Below, in pieces: positions 12,501-23,270 of a stretch of DNA of 64,000 nucleotides. A program made the translations under genes and the position numbers. Under the pieces are notes generated by a model. The model saw only the letters and a program-made list of their open reading frames with translations, was not told the DNA's origin and searched no databases. The stretch is from Cenococcum geophilum 1.58 (Eukaryota; Ascomycota; Dothideomycetes; Gloniales; Gloniaceae). The DNA lies in the NCBI GenBank assembly GCA_001692895.1, contig KV748178.1, positions 1,474,536-1,538,535 of the forward strand. Direction: 5' to 3'. The number at the start of each line of letters is the position of its first letter. The stretch's first letter is position 1.

Positions 12501-13707
12501 CAGGTCATCAAGAGAGTTCTCACAGACCGGTTTTGGCAAGCCGGTATCTCAACAGAAAGTAGGGACGACTTCTTTGCCAGGGTTAGCGGATCTAAATCGA
12601 CGTACGAAGGGTTCGCATCGACTGTGCGCGGGACTGTTCGACAGATTCGTGAAACCTGCTATTTCATCCTCTATATTCTTACTCGCTTCCGGGACTGCTT
12701 TTACGGAATTCCGGACCTTCCAGTACCTCTCAGCCAAGCCCTGTTCGGCAATGCACATGCGCTGTCGGCTCACCATCTTTCAGTTCTCCTTAGTGTATCG
12801 ACGCAACTGATTGAAGGATGTCCAGCAAATCTACGCGCCCATTTCTTGCCACCGATGATATCAGGCCTATTTGGAGAGCTCGATAGGAAAATTACGCTTG
12901 AGTGGGATGCCATCAACAAGCAAATTAGCGAATCGGGGAATAATGAGAATCTCAGTGATGAGATGAAGACCGAGAGTATCCTGCGGCAGCTAACGTACTC
13001 TACGGTATCACTAGTCTCCGCACTGCTTGATTACCAACAGCCTCCTGGTAAATACCGCATCAATACATGTCACATGGCATTCACTGACACGCATAGACTC
13101 ACCTAGCAATACACAACGCCAAAGAGAACAAAGCCTATGGAAATTCATAATAGGGACGCCGCAAGTACTCGCACCCATTCTGATGTTCTGCAAAAACACC
13201 ATCCGGGTACGGGACACTCGCTGCGTTGCTCTTGTTGTTCGTGTCCTACGGTCGACATTTGTGCGCTTTCAAGAGAAGTCGCCAATTCGCGACTTCTACT
13301 GCATAGACATCCTACAAGCCGCTATAACCTCGCTCCATGAACCGTACTTTGTTGATATTCAGAAAGATCTTGCCGGCCTTATCGCCGCCATTATCCACCT
13401 GGACGAGGATATTCCGCGTTCGATAATCATGTCGCTTCCTGGAATGCCTGACAAAGCGTACAGAGTCGATCGTAAGTTAGCAGTGCTACGAGGTGCGAAC
13501 CAGAGCGAGCGAATGCAACGATCGGTTGTGTTGGATCTGCTCTCTAGCGTCCGGGGTGTCAGCATCCATGAGCAGGGGAAGATCGAGAGGGCAAAGCCAA
13601 AGAAGAAGACAGCCGTACAGGAACAATATATGAGCGTCGACGAACAACCTACAATCATTCGTGGCACATCGCCTGGCCTAGCTGGTGTTGCTGATATGTT
13701 CGGCTGA
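9528..13707 (+). CDS. MSN5: Karyopherin-beta Msn5 / exportin-5 type nuclear transporter
   Basis: A 1,230-residue karyopherin close in length to yeast Msn5 (1,224), which exports phosphorylated regulators and imports some cargo with Ran-GTP. Eleven exons close in phase: 9528-10412, 10465-10659, 10711-11176, 11231-11358, 11409-11480, 11526-11750, 11802-11905, 11951-12209, 12253-12395, 12443-13047 and 13097-13707. All introns are 40-55 bases. The N-terminus has the importin-beta/Xpo1-like helical repeats (RHYGLSMLEYSIKYGW, YLRNKVAQLWTEVAKRTWG, VLYVLETLSEEIF). Later family segments include LRVDAQITVIDAALKGYLKW and RDDFFARVSGSKSTYEGF, and the end is GVADMFG. The open frame begins at a GTG at 9525; the first ATG is 9528, with a second at 9531. 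It is an alpha-solenoid with no catalytic residues to test. Confidence 0.92.
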
Positions 13708-14344
13708 AATCTTGGACCGGCTGAAAACGTGAGGGGGTCTTATGTTTTGTCCATTTCCTTCCAGCGTTCAAAATGCATAGCGGGCGGTCACTGTGGTTTC
13801 TCTCCCGCATCTGGCGCGTGGGCTGGCTCAGGATGACTAGGAGGTTTTACTTTCAGGCGCTAATTAGAATAGTGCCACTCCATATTCGGTATTTTGGGGA
13901 GAATACGGAGGATTGGGCATCTACGGGGCTGAATACTCGATAACTTCAAATTCCTGGCTTGCTGCAGTTCTGTCAACGTTTCCAATAAGCGTTTATGCAT
14001 AACAACATTTCTGCAAAGCGTGCTTACTGTTGCACGGTAGGGCAATATGAGTCAGTCAATCGTATACATGCGGACTATGCAGACTATGCGGATTAGTCGG
14101 GTTGCTCGCGTCAGCAGGTGTTGTAGATCGCGGTGATATGGCATCCCCCCCCACTGTATCAGTTTCCTGTTATGTAACCCCCGTCGAAGAACATACAAGA
14201 CTTTGGAAATCTGTTCACTCTTCTGTTAATCAGCTGCATCTTGTCTAGTTGCCAACTACCTAGGTATATTTCCGTCACGGTATCCGCTCCACCCCCGAAA
14301 CCTGCCAAGCTCCCCGCCCTCTCCAACGCCATCTCAAGTTAGTC
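13708..14344. other. Intergenic, no gene seen
   Basis: 637 bases lie between MSN5 and the dioxygenase gene. A 61-codon minus frame (14045-13860) lacks recognisable homology and was not called. A C-rich stretch just before 14341 is probably the leader of the dioxygenase transcript. Confidence 0.4.
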
Positions 14345-15658
14345 ATGGCAACCCCAACGCCAACAACAGCAACACTTTCAATTCCCCTTGTCGATTATGG
14401 AAAATCCCTTCATGGTAGTGAAGCAGAGCAGAAAGAAGTAGCAGCGCAAATCGATGATGCCTTCCGCAATGTCGGTTTTGTGTACCTGATCAACCACGGC
14501 ATACCGCAGGAGAAAGTAGATGAGTGTTTTGATTGGGTATTATTTCTCCCTCCGTCTGTCAATACATGAATTCACTTTTTATTTCACCTTAATCCTGCTG
14601 CTTTCTTATCTCATTCCACTCAATCTCTTTTCGATGGGGGTTTGCTTAATGCTGACGCACTTTTAAGAGTGCCAAATTCTTTGCTCTGCCTACCTCTACT
14701 AAACTGCTGGCCCCGCACCCCCCCGGTGGCTCGCACCACCGTGGCTACTCCGGCCTCGGGCAAGAAAAAGTCAGTCAGAATGTGTTCGAGGAAGATCAGA
14801 TCAGTAAGCTGCGCGAGGTGCCAGATGTGAAGGAGAGCTACGAGAGTGGGAATACGAAAGATGAAATGCAACCAAATATTTGGTTGCCGGAGGACAAGCT
14901 GCCAGGGTTTAGGAGGTTTATGGAGGGATTCTTTGAGGTAGAGTTCTTCTAATTCTTTCTACTTTCTCTAGCTTGAGACACCCATATTGGGCTAGGAGTA
15001 CCCGCGGGCCCGGCTCTGGGATTGCTTTGCTGATATAAGGGAGTAGGATTGCGCAGCCTTGGTCCATAAGCTCTTGGATACCCTCTCGCTCGCCCTCTCT
15101 GTCCCGTCCCTCTCTCCTACCCACTCCCTATCTCTCTTCCAGCTCCGTCTGCTTCATTACCCCTCCCTCCCCACCCGCCTCCTGCGCACCAACGCTAAAG
15201 CCCGTATAAACGCTCACTCGGACTTTGGCACCCTGACGCTGCTGTTTCAAGATAACGTGGGTGGTCTTGAGATCCAAGACCCCCGGTTCGTCGATAAAGG
15301 AGAGGAGGGATTTCGACCCGTGCCCCCCGTGCCAGGAGCCGTGCTTGTCAACATCGGCGACCTAATGGCAAGGTGGAGTAATGAAAGGTGGAAAAGTACG
15401 GTGCACAGGGTTGGTGCGCCGCCTGCTATTCCAGAGACCGAAGCCTCAACGCAAACGCAAAAGGCGGAGAATGGACATGAATTGGAACAGGAAGAGATGT
15501 GTCGGCCCCGATATAGCATCCCGTTCTTCGCGAGTGCCAATATCGATGCGGTCGTTGACGCCTTGCCTGGATGTGTGGATGATCAACATCCAAAGTTGTA
15601 TGAGCCGGTCACGGCATGGGAGTATGTGCAGATGCGCATGGCGGCGTTATATTCATGA
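14345..15658 (+). CDS. 2-oxoglutarate/Fe(II)-dependent dioxygenase (isopenicillin-N-synthase-like)
   Basis: A 357-residue member of the isopenicillin N synthase-like dioxygenase family in three in-phase exons: 14345-14536, 14668-14937 and 15047-15658. The N-terminal DIOX_N region is visible (IPLVDYGKSL, AFRNVGFVYLINHGIP, FFALP, HHRGYSGLGQE). The iron site is His211-x-Asp213 (AHSDFG) plus His274 (KSTVHR). The 2-oxoglutarate anchor is the Arg of RYSIPFF (Arg309). The substrate is unknown: this family covers many small-molecule hydroxylations and desaturations, and no biosynthetic cluster surrounds it. The stretch from about 172 to 186 is Ser/Leu/Pro-rich, and its DNA looks like a pyrimidine tract ending in CAG, so a further small intron (about 15102-15142) is possible. 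Confidence 0.85.
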
Positions 15659-16104
15659 ATGCCCGGCTTCTTCTGTACGCTTAATCCGGAACTAGATTCG
15701 TGGATCATGGGGTATCGTTAAACATGATGCCTGGATAGGTTTAATTATTTATTAGAACACCTTTTATAGAAGGCAAAAATAGTTTCTAGTAATTTTGACC
15801 GCTACTTAATGCAACCTAGGGAGTGATTGATTAGCGAGTTCTAGAATATTAACTAGACCCTGTACATTTTGGGATCGTTTCATTATCAGATGTCAGAGAA
15901 TTGATCCCGAATGTTTCTCAGCATTAATCACGTTACAAAGAGTCAGTGGGTATTCTTCGAAGAAAACCCAAGAAATATATCCTCGGTGGAAATTATAATC
16001 CTAATGCAAATGTGTAGCGAATAATATGCCGTTATTTGGATCCAAAATATTTGCCAGAGCATAAATACACTTCCTGACCCCATGTGAGAGCCACCACAAC
16101 TGGT
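15659..16104. other. AT-rich intergenic spacer
   Basis: This spacer lies between the convergent ends of the dioxygenase gene and OTU1. It is AT-rich with no open frame of note. Confidence 0.4.
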
Positions 16105-17187
16105 TTACCCCGCCTCTCCGAAATCATAGTGGTTGGTCTCGGTGGCATGCCTCACCGCATCCTTCTCTCCCTTTCCTTTCCACCCACATTGATTGCAGGC
16201 AATATCGAATTTCTGCGTGTCCGTGAAATAATTCTTCTGCTGCAGCACTCTACACAGATCCCGTGCCTTTTCTAACACCTCGTCGTCATCCGCGTCGAAG
16301 ATCTTCTGGTCCAACTCCGCGCCCAGATCCGCTTTCGTGTGCGGTGGGTCCGACGGACTCAGCGCAATGGTGTCATAGTGTATGCCCGAATACACAAGGA
16401 TGCAGCGCCTGGGCATCCCCTCGTTGAACCGGTCCACTCGCAAGTCCTGCACGTTTATGCTGCACACCTCGATGTCGAAGTTCTGTGCCATGATGCCGAT
16501 TTCAATCGCCCCGCCCCATGACGACGGCATCTGGATCCACTTGCAGTACTCGTCTGGCGCCTGCTGTAGGATGGCTTCGTTGTACAGCTCCGGCTCGGCC
16601 TGGATGCCTTGCGCGACCAGCGAGCGCAGCTCGGTCATGGCGTCCAGCGCGTCGCCCATCACGGCGCTGCCGAGTGCGCGGAAGAGACAGCTGTTGTCGT
16701 CGGGCATGACGCGCAGGACCACAGTGCCGCCGTGCGAGGGTATGGGGATTTCGGGGGGATCGTCGTCGAGGGCGGGGGTTTTGCGGGTTAGGGAGAGGGG
16801 ATCGCTGGGGTTACGGCGGGGGGATGAGCGCGCGGCGGGCTTGCTGGAGCCAGGCTGGCTGGAGAAGGAAGTCGATTTGGACGAGGGAGGAGACACTTGG
16901 TCCAATTGGGGTGTGGCCTCATCTCGGCCAGGTTTGCTGAGCTGAGATTCCGTCTCTCGCTCTATCACTATCAACTGCTCCCCGTTCAGCTTGAGGTCTG
17001 TATCTTTGAGTAATGTCGAGAGGCCGTATAGAGACGGATCAAGAGGCTGGGGTGGGAAGCCCCATTTTAGGTCAAACAGCGGTATGGATGTTGTTTCCGA
17101 TATGGTGGTGAGGAGATCGGAGACTGTGGCGGAATCGTCAAGTGTAATGGTAGAGACGCCAGACGGGCTCCGTATTCGTAGCCGCAT
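16105..17187 (-). CDS. OTU1: Ubiquitin thioesterase OTU1 (YOD1 family)
   Basis: An intronless 360-residue deubiquitinase of the Otu1/YOD1 family, a Cdc48/p97 partner in ER-associated degradation. Three parts are in the usual order. A ubiquitin-like UBX-type domain (residues 1-77, MRLRIRSPSGVSTITLDD...) would dock on Cdc48. A Ser/Pro-rich linker spans 78-150. The OTU catalytic domain (about 155-290) has Asp164-Asn-Ser-Cys167 in MPDDNSCLFRA and the catalytic His270 in YSGIHYD. A C-terminal C2H2 zinc finger uses Cys331, Cys334, His347 and His353. All catalytic residues are present, so the enzyme should be active. It is divergent from the RSC gene across about 580 bases. Confidence 0.95.
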   Translation of the reverse strand: MRLRIRSPSGVSTITLDDSATVSDLLTTISETTSIPLFDLKWGFPPQPLDPSLYGLSTLLKDTDLKLNGEQLIVIERETESQLSKPGRDEATPQLDQVSPPSSKSTSFSSQPGSSKPAARSSPRRNPSDPLSLTRKTPALDDDPPEIPIPSHGGTVVLRVMPDDNSCLFRALGSAVMGDALDAMTELRSLVAQGIQAEPELYNEAILQQAPDEYCKWIQMPSSWGGAIEIGIMAQNFDIEVCSINVQDLRVDRFNEGMPRRCILVYSGIHYDTIALSPSDPPHTKADLGAELDQKIFDADDDEVLEKARDLCRVLQQKNYFTDTQKFDIACNQCGWKGKGEKDAVRHATETNHYDFGEAG

Positions 17188-17768
17188 GCTGGGAAGGTGT
17201 GGACGCAGAAGGAAGGCTGAAAGAAGGGGTGACTACAGTCACGGCGGGGGAAGTGGAAGAGGAGTTGTAGAATTGCGATTGGGCCTTTGAAGAAGGTGAA
17301 CTTTATGGCGAAAGTGTCGAGATAACGGCAAACAGCGAATGTGACAAGTGTGATGGGATATTTGTAAGAAATGGCGAAGAATGATATAGAAAGAGTAAAG
17401 AAGTGAAACAAAAGCCACGTCTCGGTTATTTATTGGGCAATATACAGGAATTCGTGGAGTTGCAAAGTGAACCCACCTTGCTCATGCTTGCCCGCCCGCC
17501 AGCCCTGGCCATGGCTTTTGATGCCGAGGCCCTTTTCCTACATAACACCGTTATAACAACGTAACAAATGTAACGAATAGCATTATGTCAGCTGCGCCTT
17601 CCCACTAGCGTTGCCGATCAGGAACATCGTATCGCCGACTTTCGGCCTTCCTGCAGTTCATATTGAAGCTCAATCGACGCGCTGCTCCAAGAGCGTCGCG
17701 AACATTCACCATTCATTGCGCACATCTACCATACTCAACACCCTCGGATATACCGATTCCCACACATC
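17188..17768. promoter_or_regulatory. Divergent promoter OTU1 / RSC subunit
   Basis: 581 bases separate two head-to-head start codons and are presumed to serve both genes. No specific binding site could be assigned. Confidence 0.4.
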
Positions 17769-20732
17769 ATGNCTGCGGCCCGCGCCCCCAGTTCTACCCC
17801 AATACCTTCGACCGAGACAAATCCAGCAGATGGCGCATCTTCAAATGTTTCCGAGGAGGAATGGAAGGCCATGACCACTGTCTTGAACAATGTGTATGCC
17901 TATAGAATGGAAGAGTATGCTGTCTAGCCGTTGTTGTGGAGTGGCTGCGCCACCCGTTGAGTCATCAATGCTGATCGAACATTGCAGTGGTTACGACCCT
18001 TCGAAACTATTCCAGCGCAAGGTCAACAAACGCGCTGTGCCGGACTACTACAACGTCATTAAGGAACCTATGGCCCTTAGTATAATCAAAACGAAAGTTA
18101 GTGCGAAGGAATACAAGAGTTTCTCCGAGTTCGTGAGAGACTTCGCCCTCGTTCCACATAATGCCCAAGTATACAATCGCCAAGAATCTAGTGCATATCA
18201 GGATGCGCTGGAGGTGAAGAGGGTCCTCGGGTTGGAGCTAAAGAAGTTGGTTGACGAAAAGATCATCGCCGGAGATGCGGCGGCTCTACCCTACCTAGGT
18301 GAGATCCCCGAGCAAGACGAAGCAGCGCCAGAAGAAGAGGAAGAGGAGGAAGAGGAAGATGAGGACGAAGAAGATGAGGAAGTCGATGAGTCAGATGAAG
18401 AATCTGGCAAGCGGAAAAGGAAGCGGGGCCCACGATCTACAGCAGCAATAACAAAGCGGGAGGGAGGAACGAAGGTGAAGGACGAAACTGTGACCAAAGC
18501 CAATGACCCAGAATCACGGAAGAAACGAGGTCGACCCCCACGTGTCGATACCCCCATGGAGGCAAGAATTAAAGCTATCATGAAGGGTATTAGGAAACCG
18601 AGAAATTCCCAAAACAAACTCATGATAAGCCACTTCGAGCGTGTTCCTGACAAAGCCGTTATGCCGGAGTACCACGCTGAAATCAAAACCCCAATGGCGA
18701 TGGATATGCTCAAGGTGAAACCTCCCTAAATATCTTGCGCTAACAGCTCGGGCTAATTTGAGCTGCAGAAAAAATTGAAGCGGAAGAAATACAACTCTGT
18801 CGACCATTTTATGACTGACGTTGAGTTGATGTTCGAGAATGCCAAGCTGTATAACGAAGATGACAGTCAGGTATATAAGGATGCTGTTCACCTTCAAGTA
18901 CGTTTTCACAATCATTATACCCCTTAACTTTCTGACCATATCTGTAGAAAGAGTCACGGCTTTTAGCAGAGCAAGAGAAGAAGAAGCCTGATACAGAGTA
19001 TGTAATGGAAGAAGGTCGCTTGCCGATGCCAAACGGAATTCTTCACAACGGCGAACTGTGGAAAGTTGGTACGTATCATTGTCCTGCACCACTGAAAACT
19101 GAAGCTATCCTAACGCTTGAATAGGCGACTGGGTCCATATCCAGAATGCAAACGACCTTACCAAGCCAATCGTCGCCCAAATCTACCGTACATGGCAAGA
19201 TTCTGAGGGTGGCAAATGGGTCAATGCATGTTGGTACTACCGCCCTGAGCAGACCGTTCATAGGTTCGACAGACACTTTCTCGAGAATGAGGTCGTGAAA
19301 ACTGGACAATATCGAGATCACCCAATCGACGAAGTTGTTGACAGATGCTTTGTCATGTTTTTCACAAGATATAACAAGGGCCGTCCTCGAAATTTCCCCG
19401 CGGATAAGGAAATTTATGTCTGCGAAGCTCGATACAACGAGGAAAAACATAAGCTGAACAAGATTAAGACATGGGCCAGCTGTCTTCCGGATGAGGTTCG
19501 GGACAAGGATTATGAGATGGACCTTTTCGATGCCCCCCGCAAGATCAAAAAAGTGCCAAGTCCAATTGCGTATCTACTTAAGGATGAGCAAAAGGAGACT
19601 GATGATCTCCCTAAACCTGAATGGGGAGCTGAGAATGCTCCGCCTAAGATCGGTGCTGTGCACAGGAGGCCGCGAGATCCAAAGGTAGATATAAACCGCA
19701 CCCTGTTGCGAAGTACACACCTAGTTTGCCGGTGCTAACGGAAACAATTAGGAATCACCTCCACCTGAACCAACACCTTCACCACCGCCCCCACCTCCTC
19801 CACCCCCACCTAGACAACCGTCAAATATCACTAACCCGCCAACAAATGGTTTCGGTAGCGATCAACGCATGGATTTTACCATGGGTCAAACTCCAGCTCA
19901 AACCCCCATGCCCGCGCCAACCCCGCAGCCTCATCATGTCCCACCTACCTACACTCCTCAGCACACAAACCACTTTCACCAACACTCAGCTTCTCCAGTG
20001 CCGCCCATGCAGCATACTCCCGCCACCCAACCTTCGAGCTTTCCAACACTCACACCCCATCTGCCCTTCTCCACCCCTCAACCCACACCATCAACCCCGC
20101 ATTATTCAACTCCCCAAGCAACGAACACCTACCAACAAACGGCTGCCCGAGCCCCTCCACTGGGATACAAGACGCCACAGCCTGTAGAAGTCTACCACCT
20201 CAACGACCAAGCAAACCAATCCATCCCTCCGGACATCCGTGCGCAGTTCCACCAAGATGAGCAAGGCCGAGTTCTTTTCTTCACTGCGCCTCCGCTTGAT
20301 CCTCCCACGCCAGTGAAAGAGGGCGCGGCATTAGGGCATTCGGCTAGATATCTGGCCGCTAAAGCGAAGCGTGAAGCGTTGCTTGCGGAAAAGCGTAAGC
20401 AGGACGAAGCGCAGCTGGCAGAGAGAGCAGAGGCGGCCAAGCGAGCCAATGTAGAGAACGAAAAACGGTTCGTGGATTCCGTTAAGGATTTGGGCGTTAA
20501 GGCGCTTGAGACACTCGAGACACAGTTGGCTGAGGCTACGCGGAAGGAATTCGAGGGCTTGTTTACTCAGGACGTGGAGAAAGGCATGGTGGCAGAGCTG
20601 GAGAGGCTGGCGAAGGTGCAGAAGGATGTGGGAACGAGGGTTGAGGAGGTGATGCGACGAAGAGAGAGGGAGGCGAAGGAGGAGTCGTTGCCTATTCGGG
20701 GGATGACCGTTTTGTTGGAGGAGGCAATTTAG
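17769..20732 (+). CDS. RSC chromatin-remodelling subunit Rsc1/Rsc2 (two bromodomains + BAH)
   Basis: An 887-residue protein in six in-phase exons: 17769-17914, 17988-18714, 18769-18897, 18948-19068, 19125-19684 and 19752-20732. Bromodomain 1 spans about residues 30-135 with the acetyl-lysine-binding Asn in VYNRQ. An acidic Glu/Asp run (about 160-190) and an AT-hook-like KKRGRPPR follow. Bromodomain 2 spans about 240-334 (MFENAKLYNEDDSQVY). A BAH domain (about 376-490; GDWVHIQNANDLTKPIVAQIYR, CWYYRPEQT) leads to a Pro/Gln/Thr-rich tail and a C-terminal coiled-coil. This order is that of yeast Rsc1/Rsc2, nucleosome-binding subunits of RSC. One ambiguous base (17772) falls in codon 2 and cannot change the start. 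Confidence 0.92.
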
Positions 20733-21108
20733 GCTTAGTGGATTTGTGTGGGTTTTGACTGTACTAGTAATCCAGATTTGGCTGGGTTGACCTTCGGGAG
20801 GGCGATTAATGGGCCACGCTTTGGTGTTGCAAGTTCTTTCAAAACATGAACTGCAGCATTCGTGGGAGCTTTGCTACACGAAATGTATATTTTTGAACGA
20901 AATTATTTGTGACTCCTCTATCTGACTTTAGTTTAGCACGCATTAAAGGTACACGACAAATAATCAAGTGATGTTTTAAATGATGTCGTGGCAAACACAC
21001 CGTCGCTGCGTATTACTTTTGCATTCCTCATTTTAGAATTTTCCGTGAACAAGCACTCGAGGAAGCAGAACCACCAAACCAAGGCGGCGCTCACTAAAGC
21101 ATTACACT
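20733..21108. other. Intergenic: RSA3 promoter region
   Basis: 376 bases between two plus-strand genes; AT-rich in the middle, no gene seen. Confidence 0.4.
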
Positions 21109-21867
21109 ATGGCGCCAAAATCAAACCCTTCCATCACGAAGCCTAATGCAAGGCGTGCGCGGAAACGGAAAGCCAGGACGGAAGGTACTTCCAGGCTTCG
21201 GATTCATCTGCACGAGGGCCTTGGTAGCTAATCGATTTACAGTGTCTTCGTCGTCGTCTTCGTCGTCAGAAGATGAGAAGAGCAGCAGCAGCAGTAATGA
21301 GAACGGAGCACAGGAAGCAAATCAAAAGCCAAAAAAGGTGAGAGTTTGGGCAAACTTGATGTATCTCATATATTCATTACTTCTTCAAGGTTGAACGGAC
21401 GCCGTTAGTAAAAAAGGAGAGGAGGCGGCAGAAAGTTTCCGAAGAGCCTGCGGAGGAAATGGAAGAGGATGATACAAGCGCGGATAATAATGTAGGTCTC
21501 AATTCTTTGAGGAGAGAACCTCTTGTTTTCTGCGTCTACCAATTTGTGCTGTCTGCGGTTTCCTATCCCGTCTCCAGCTTCTCAATTGTACTACTTCATT
21601 TACGCCAAATATAACTACACCCCATTTCCCACGTAGCAACGGAGTACAGCGTCTAATCGATACTCATAGACACCAAAACCGCAACAAGAATCCTTCTCAT
21701 CATTCTACCTCCGCAAAGTTACGGCTGAACTAGCCGATGATCTAGACAAAGTAAGACAATCAAACGACTTCAATGACCGGAGTTTACCCATGCTTGTACA
21801 TGCGCTCAAACAGGGTGAGAGTATCTTTGGGAAGGAAGAGGCCGCCAGGGTTATAGGAAGACGGTGA
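21109..21867 (+). CDS. RSA3: Ribosome assembly protein 3
   Basis: A 156-residue nucleolar factor of the Rsa3 family, which acts in early 60S subunit assembly. Four exons close in phase: 21109-21184, 21243-21337, 21390-21491 and 21670-21867. The N-terminus is a basic patch (ARRARKRKART), then Ser-rich and acidic runs. The diagnostic RSA3 domain fills the last ~60 residues: FSSFYLRKVTAELADDLDKV and PMLVHALKQGESIF. The third intron (178 bases) is long for this window, and its AG (21668-21669) was chosen because it restores the domain in frame. Only this domain is recognisable; the rest is low complexity, as in relatives. Confidence 0.88.
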
Positions 21868-22064
21868 TGAGGCTGTGGCAGAGTTGGGAATTTACGTGAA
21901 GGTAGGAGGCCGAAGGAGCCACCTGAGAAAAATAGCGAAATTGAGGGCACTTAGGGTATGAGATGGAGTTCTAGTGTTCGTGGTTTGGAGGGAGTGACAG
22001 GGCTGCTTTTCTTATGGGTGCCTTTAATAAGAAAGCAATGAAAATCTCCGTGTTCTATTTTGCG

Positions 22065-22148
22065 TCAAGATTCATCATATATCATGTTAAATTCGTAGAA
22101 AAGTCGCATGAAGCTGCTAAAAGAATTCAAAGTTCCTCTAGCTGTCAT
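22065..22148 (-). pseudogene. Possible detached 3' end of the gene once divergent from SKI3
   Basis: If the inversion at 22150-23445 is undone, the 59-codon head at 23271 would run into this minus-strand frame, which stays open for 27 codons before a TGA at 22067-22065. The frame matches when the shared GATG is taken as the junction. No homology supports it, so this is a position-based inference. Confidence 0.25.
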
Positions 22149-23123
22149 CCATTCTCCACTCTAGCTCGATTTGCCATGCTAGCAAAAACGGATGCTTAAT
22201 AATAACCATACCATGAGCCAGTTTCATGACCTGGTCTCTCTTCTCTGCCTTCTTCTCCCTTGGTAATACCACAAGGGTGTCATAAGCATGTTGAAGCAAC
22301 TTCTCTTCATACGTCCGCCGCAATTCATCCTCGTTTGTCCAATCGATAATATGTTGGTATAGATCTTCCAGCTCACTCCGCTCATACACCTCCCGCTTGA
22401 CTTCCTTAGTGACTTCCCCAATTCGCGCGCCGAGCCTTGTCTTGCGTTCACCAATCTCTTTGTTGATACGCTCCGTCTCCGCGGCCTCTGTGATCTCTGC
22501 AATCCGCGTATAGGTGAGTGAGGGATGTGGAAGGCGGCCTTCGAGGAATTCGTAGATAGGGCTTGTGGGTAGTTGTACGGCTAACGCACGAGCGTACTGT
22601 GCTTTTGTTCCAAACTTGCGGGTGAAGTCGATGAGCTTGTCTATGCTGGTTTGGCATTTGTGCCTATCGTCTCTACTCTTATGTTATCAGACTTTGGTCC
22701 AGAACCGTAGATGCGAGGAGGTGCGAACTAACGCTGCGGCATAAATCTCTGCCAAGCGGAGGCCAATGGGGATGTATTCGTCGACTTTCCGTGGTCCTTG
22801 TGCTTCGTACACGCTCCGCAGCCCTTGCCATGCTTGATCATCGTTTGGTTTGATCCTAGTTGCAGACTCGTAGGTTTTAGCGGCTTCGTCAGGCTTGCCT
22901 TGCTTGTCAAGGGCCCGGCCGAGAAAGAGCTTCCTAGAACGAAGAATTAGTAATTGGACAGAAGAAAAGACTAAGCTAAATATGCGATGCCTAGGGGAAC
23001 TCACGCGAAGTAATTCTGCGGGTCTGAGGATATTACAAGTTCCGTTTGAACAATGACCTCATCGTAGTTCTGTGCGTCGAGAGCGGCCTTTGCGGCTTTG
23101 AGGCGGGCTTTAGTGCTAGACAT
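22138..23123 (-). pseudogene. SKI3: SKI3 N-terminal part, inverted and cut off
   Basis: Three in-phase exons (23123-23005, 22933-22733, 22672-22138) encode 284 residues. The first ~281 match the N-terminal TPR region of Ski3, the scaffold of the Ski complex that feeds mRNA to the cytoplasmic exosome. Landmarks are LKAAKAALDAQNYDEV, SSDPQNYFAKLFLGRALDKQ, QGPRKVDEY, LPTSPIYEFLEGRLPHPS, RTRLGARIGEVTKEVKREVY and MVIIKHPFLLAWQIELEW. Homology stops at LEW (about 22156), and a stop codon follows within six codons (22138-22140). The rest of SKI3 is on the opposite strand from 23445. Splice sites and frame are intact, so a short N-terminal protein may still be made. It is the host's own gene, split by an inversion. 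Confidence 0.85.
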
Positions 23124-23270
23124 GGTGGATGTGATGTCACCGGGGTGGAATTAGGAGGGAGAAAAAGGAAGAATAATCCATTCCTAAAGTGCGAGAGTAG
23201 ATGCAAGGTGTTTAAGTTGTGATAGAAATGTAAAGAGGGGAATTGATACAGAGAGCGTGATTATCCCTCC
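23124..23270. promoter_or_regulatory. Bidirectional promoter inside the inverted segment
   Basis: 147 bases separate the SKI3 ATG (23123, minus) from the ATG of the plus-strand head (23271). It lies inside the inverted block, so each arm still drives its native 5' end, but those 5' ends are now attached to the wrong gene bodies. It is AT-rich, with no box I would name. Confidence 0.5.

Noticed and set aside
13860-14045. 61-codon minus-strand frame upstream of the dioxygenase
   Set aside because: It has no recognisable motif, neighbour logic or splice pattern; likely chance.
18330-18400. GA-rich run resembling a simple repeat
   Set aside because: It encodes the acidic Glu/Asp tract of the RSC subunit.
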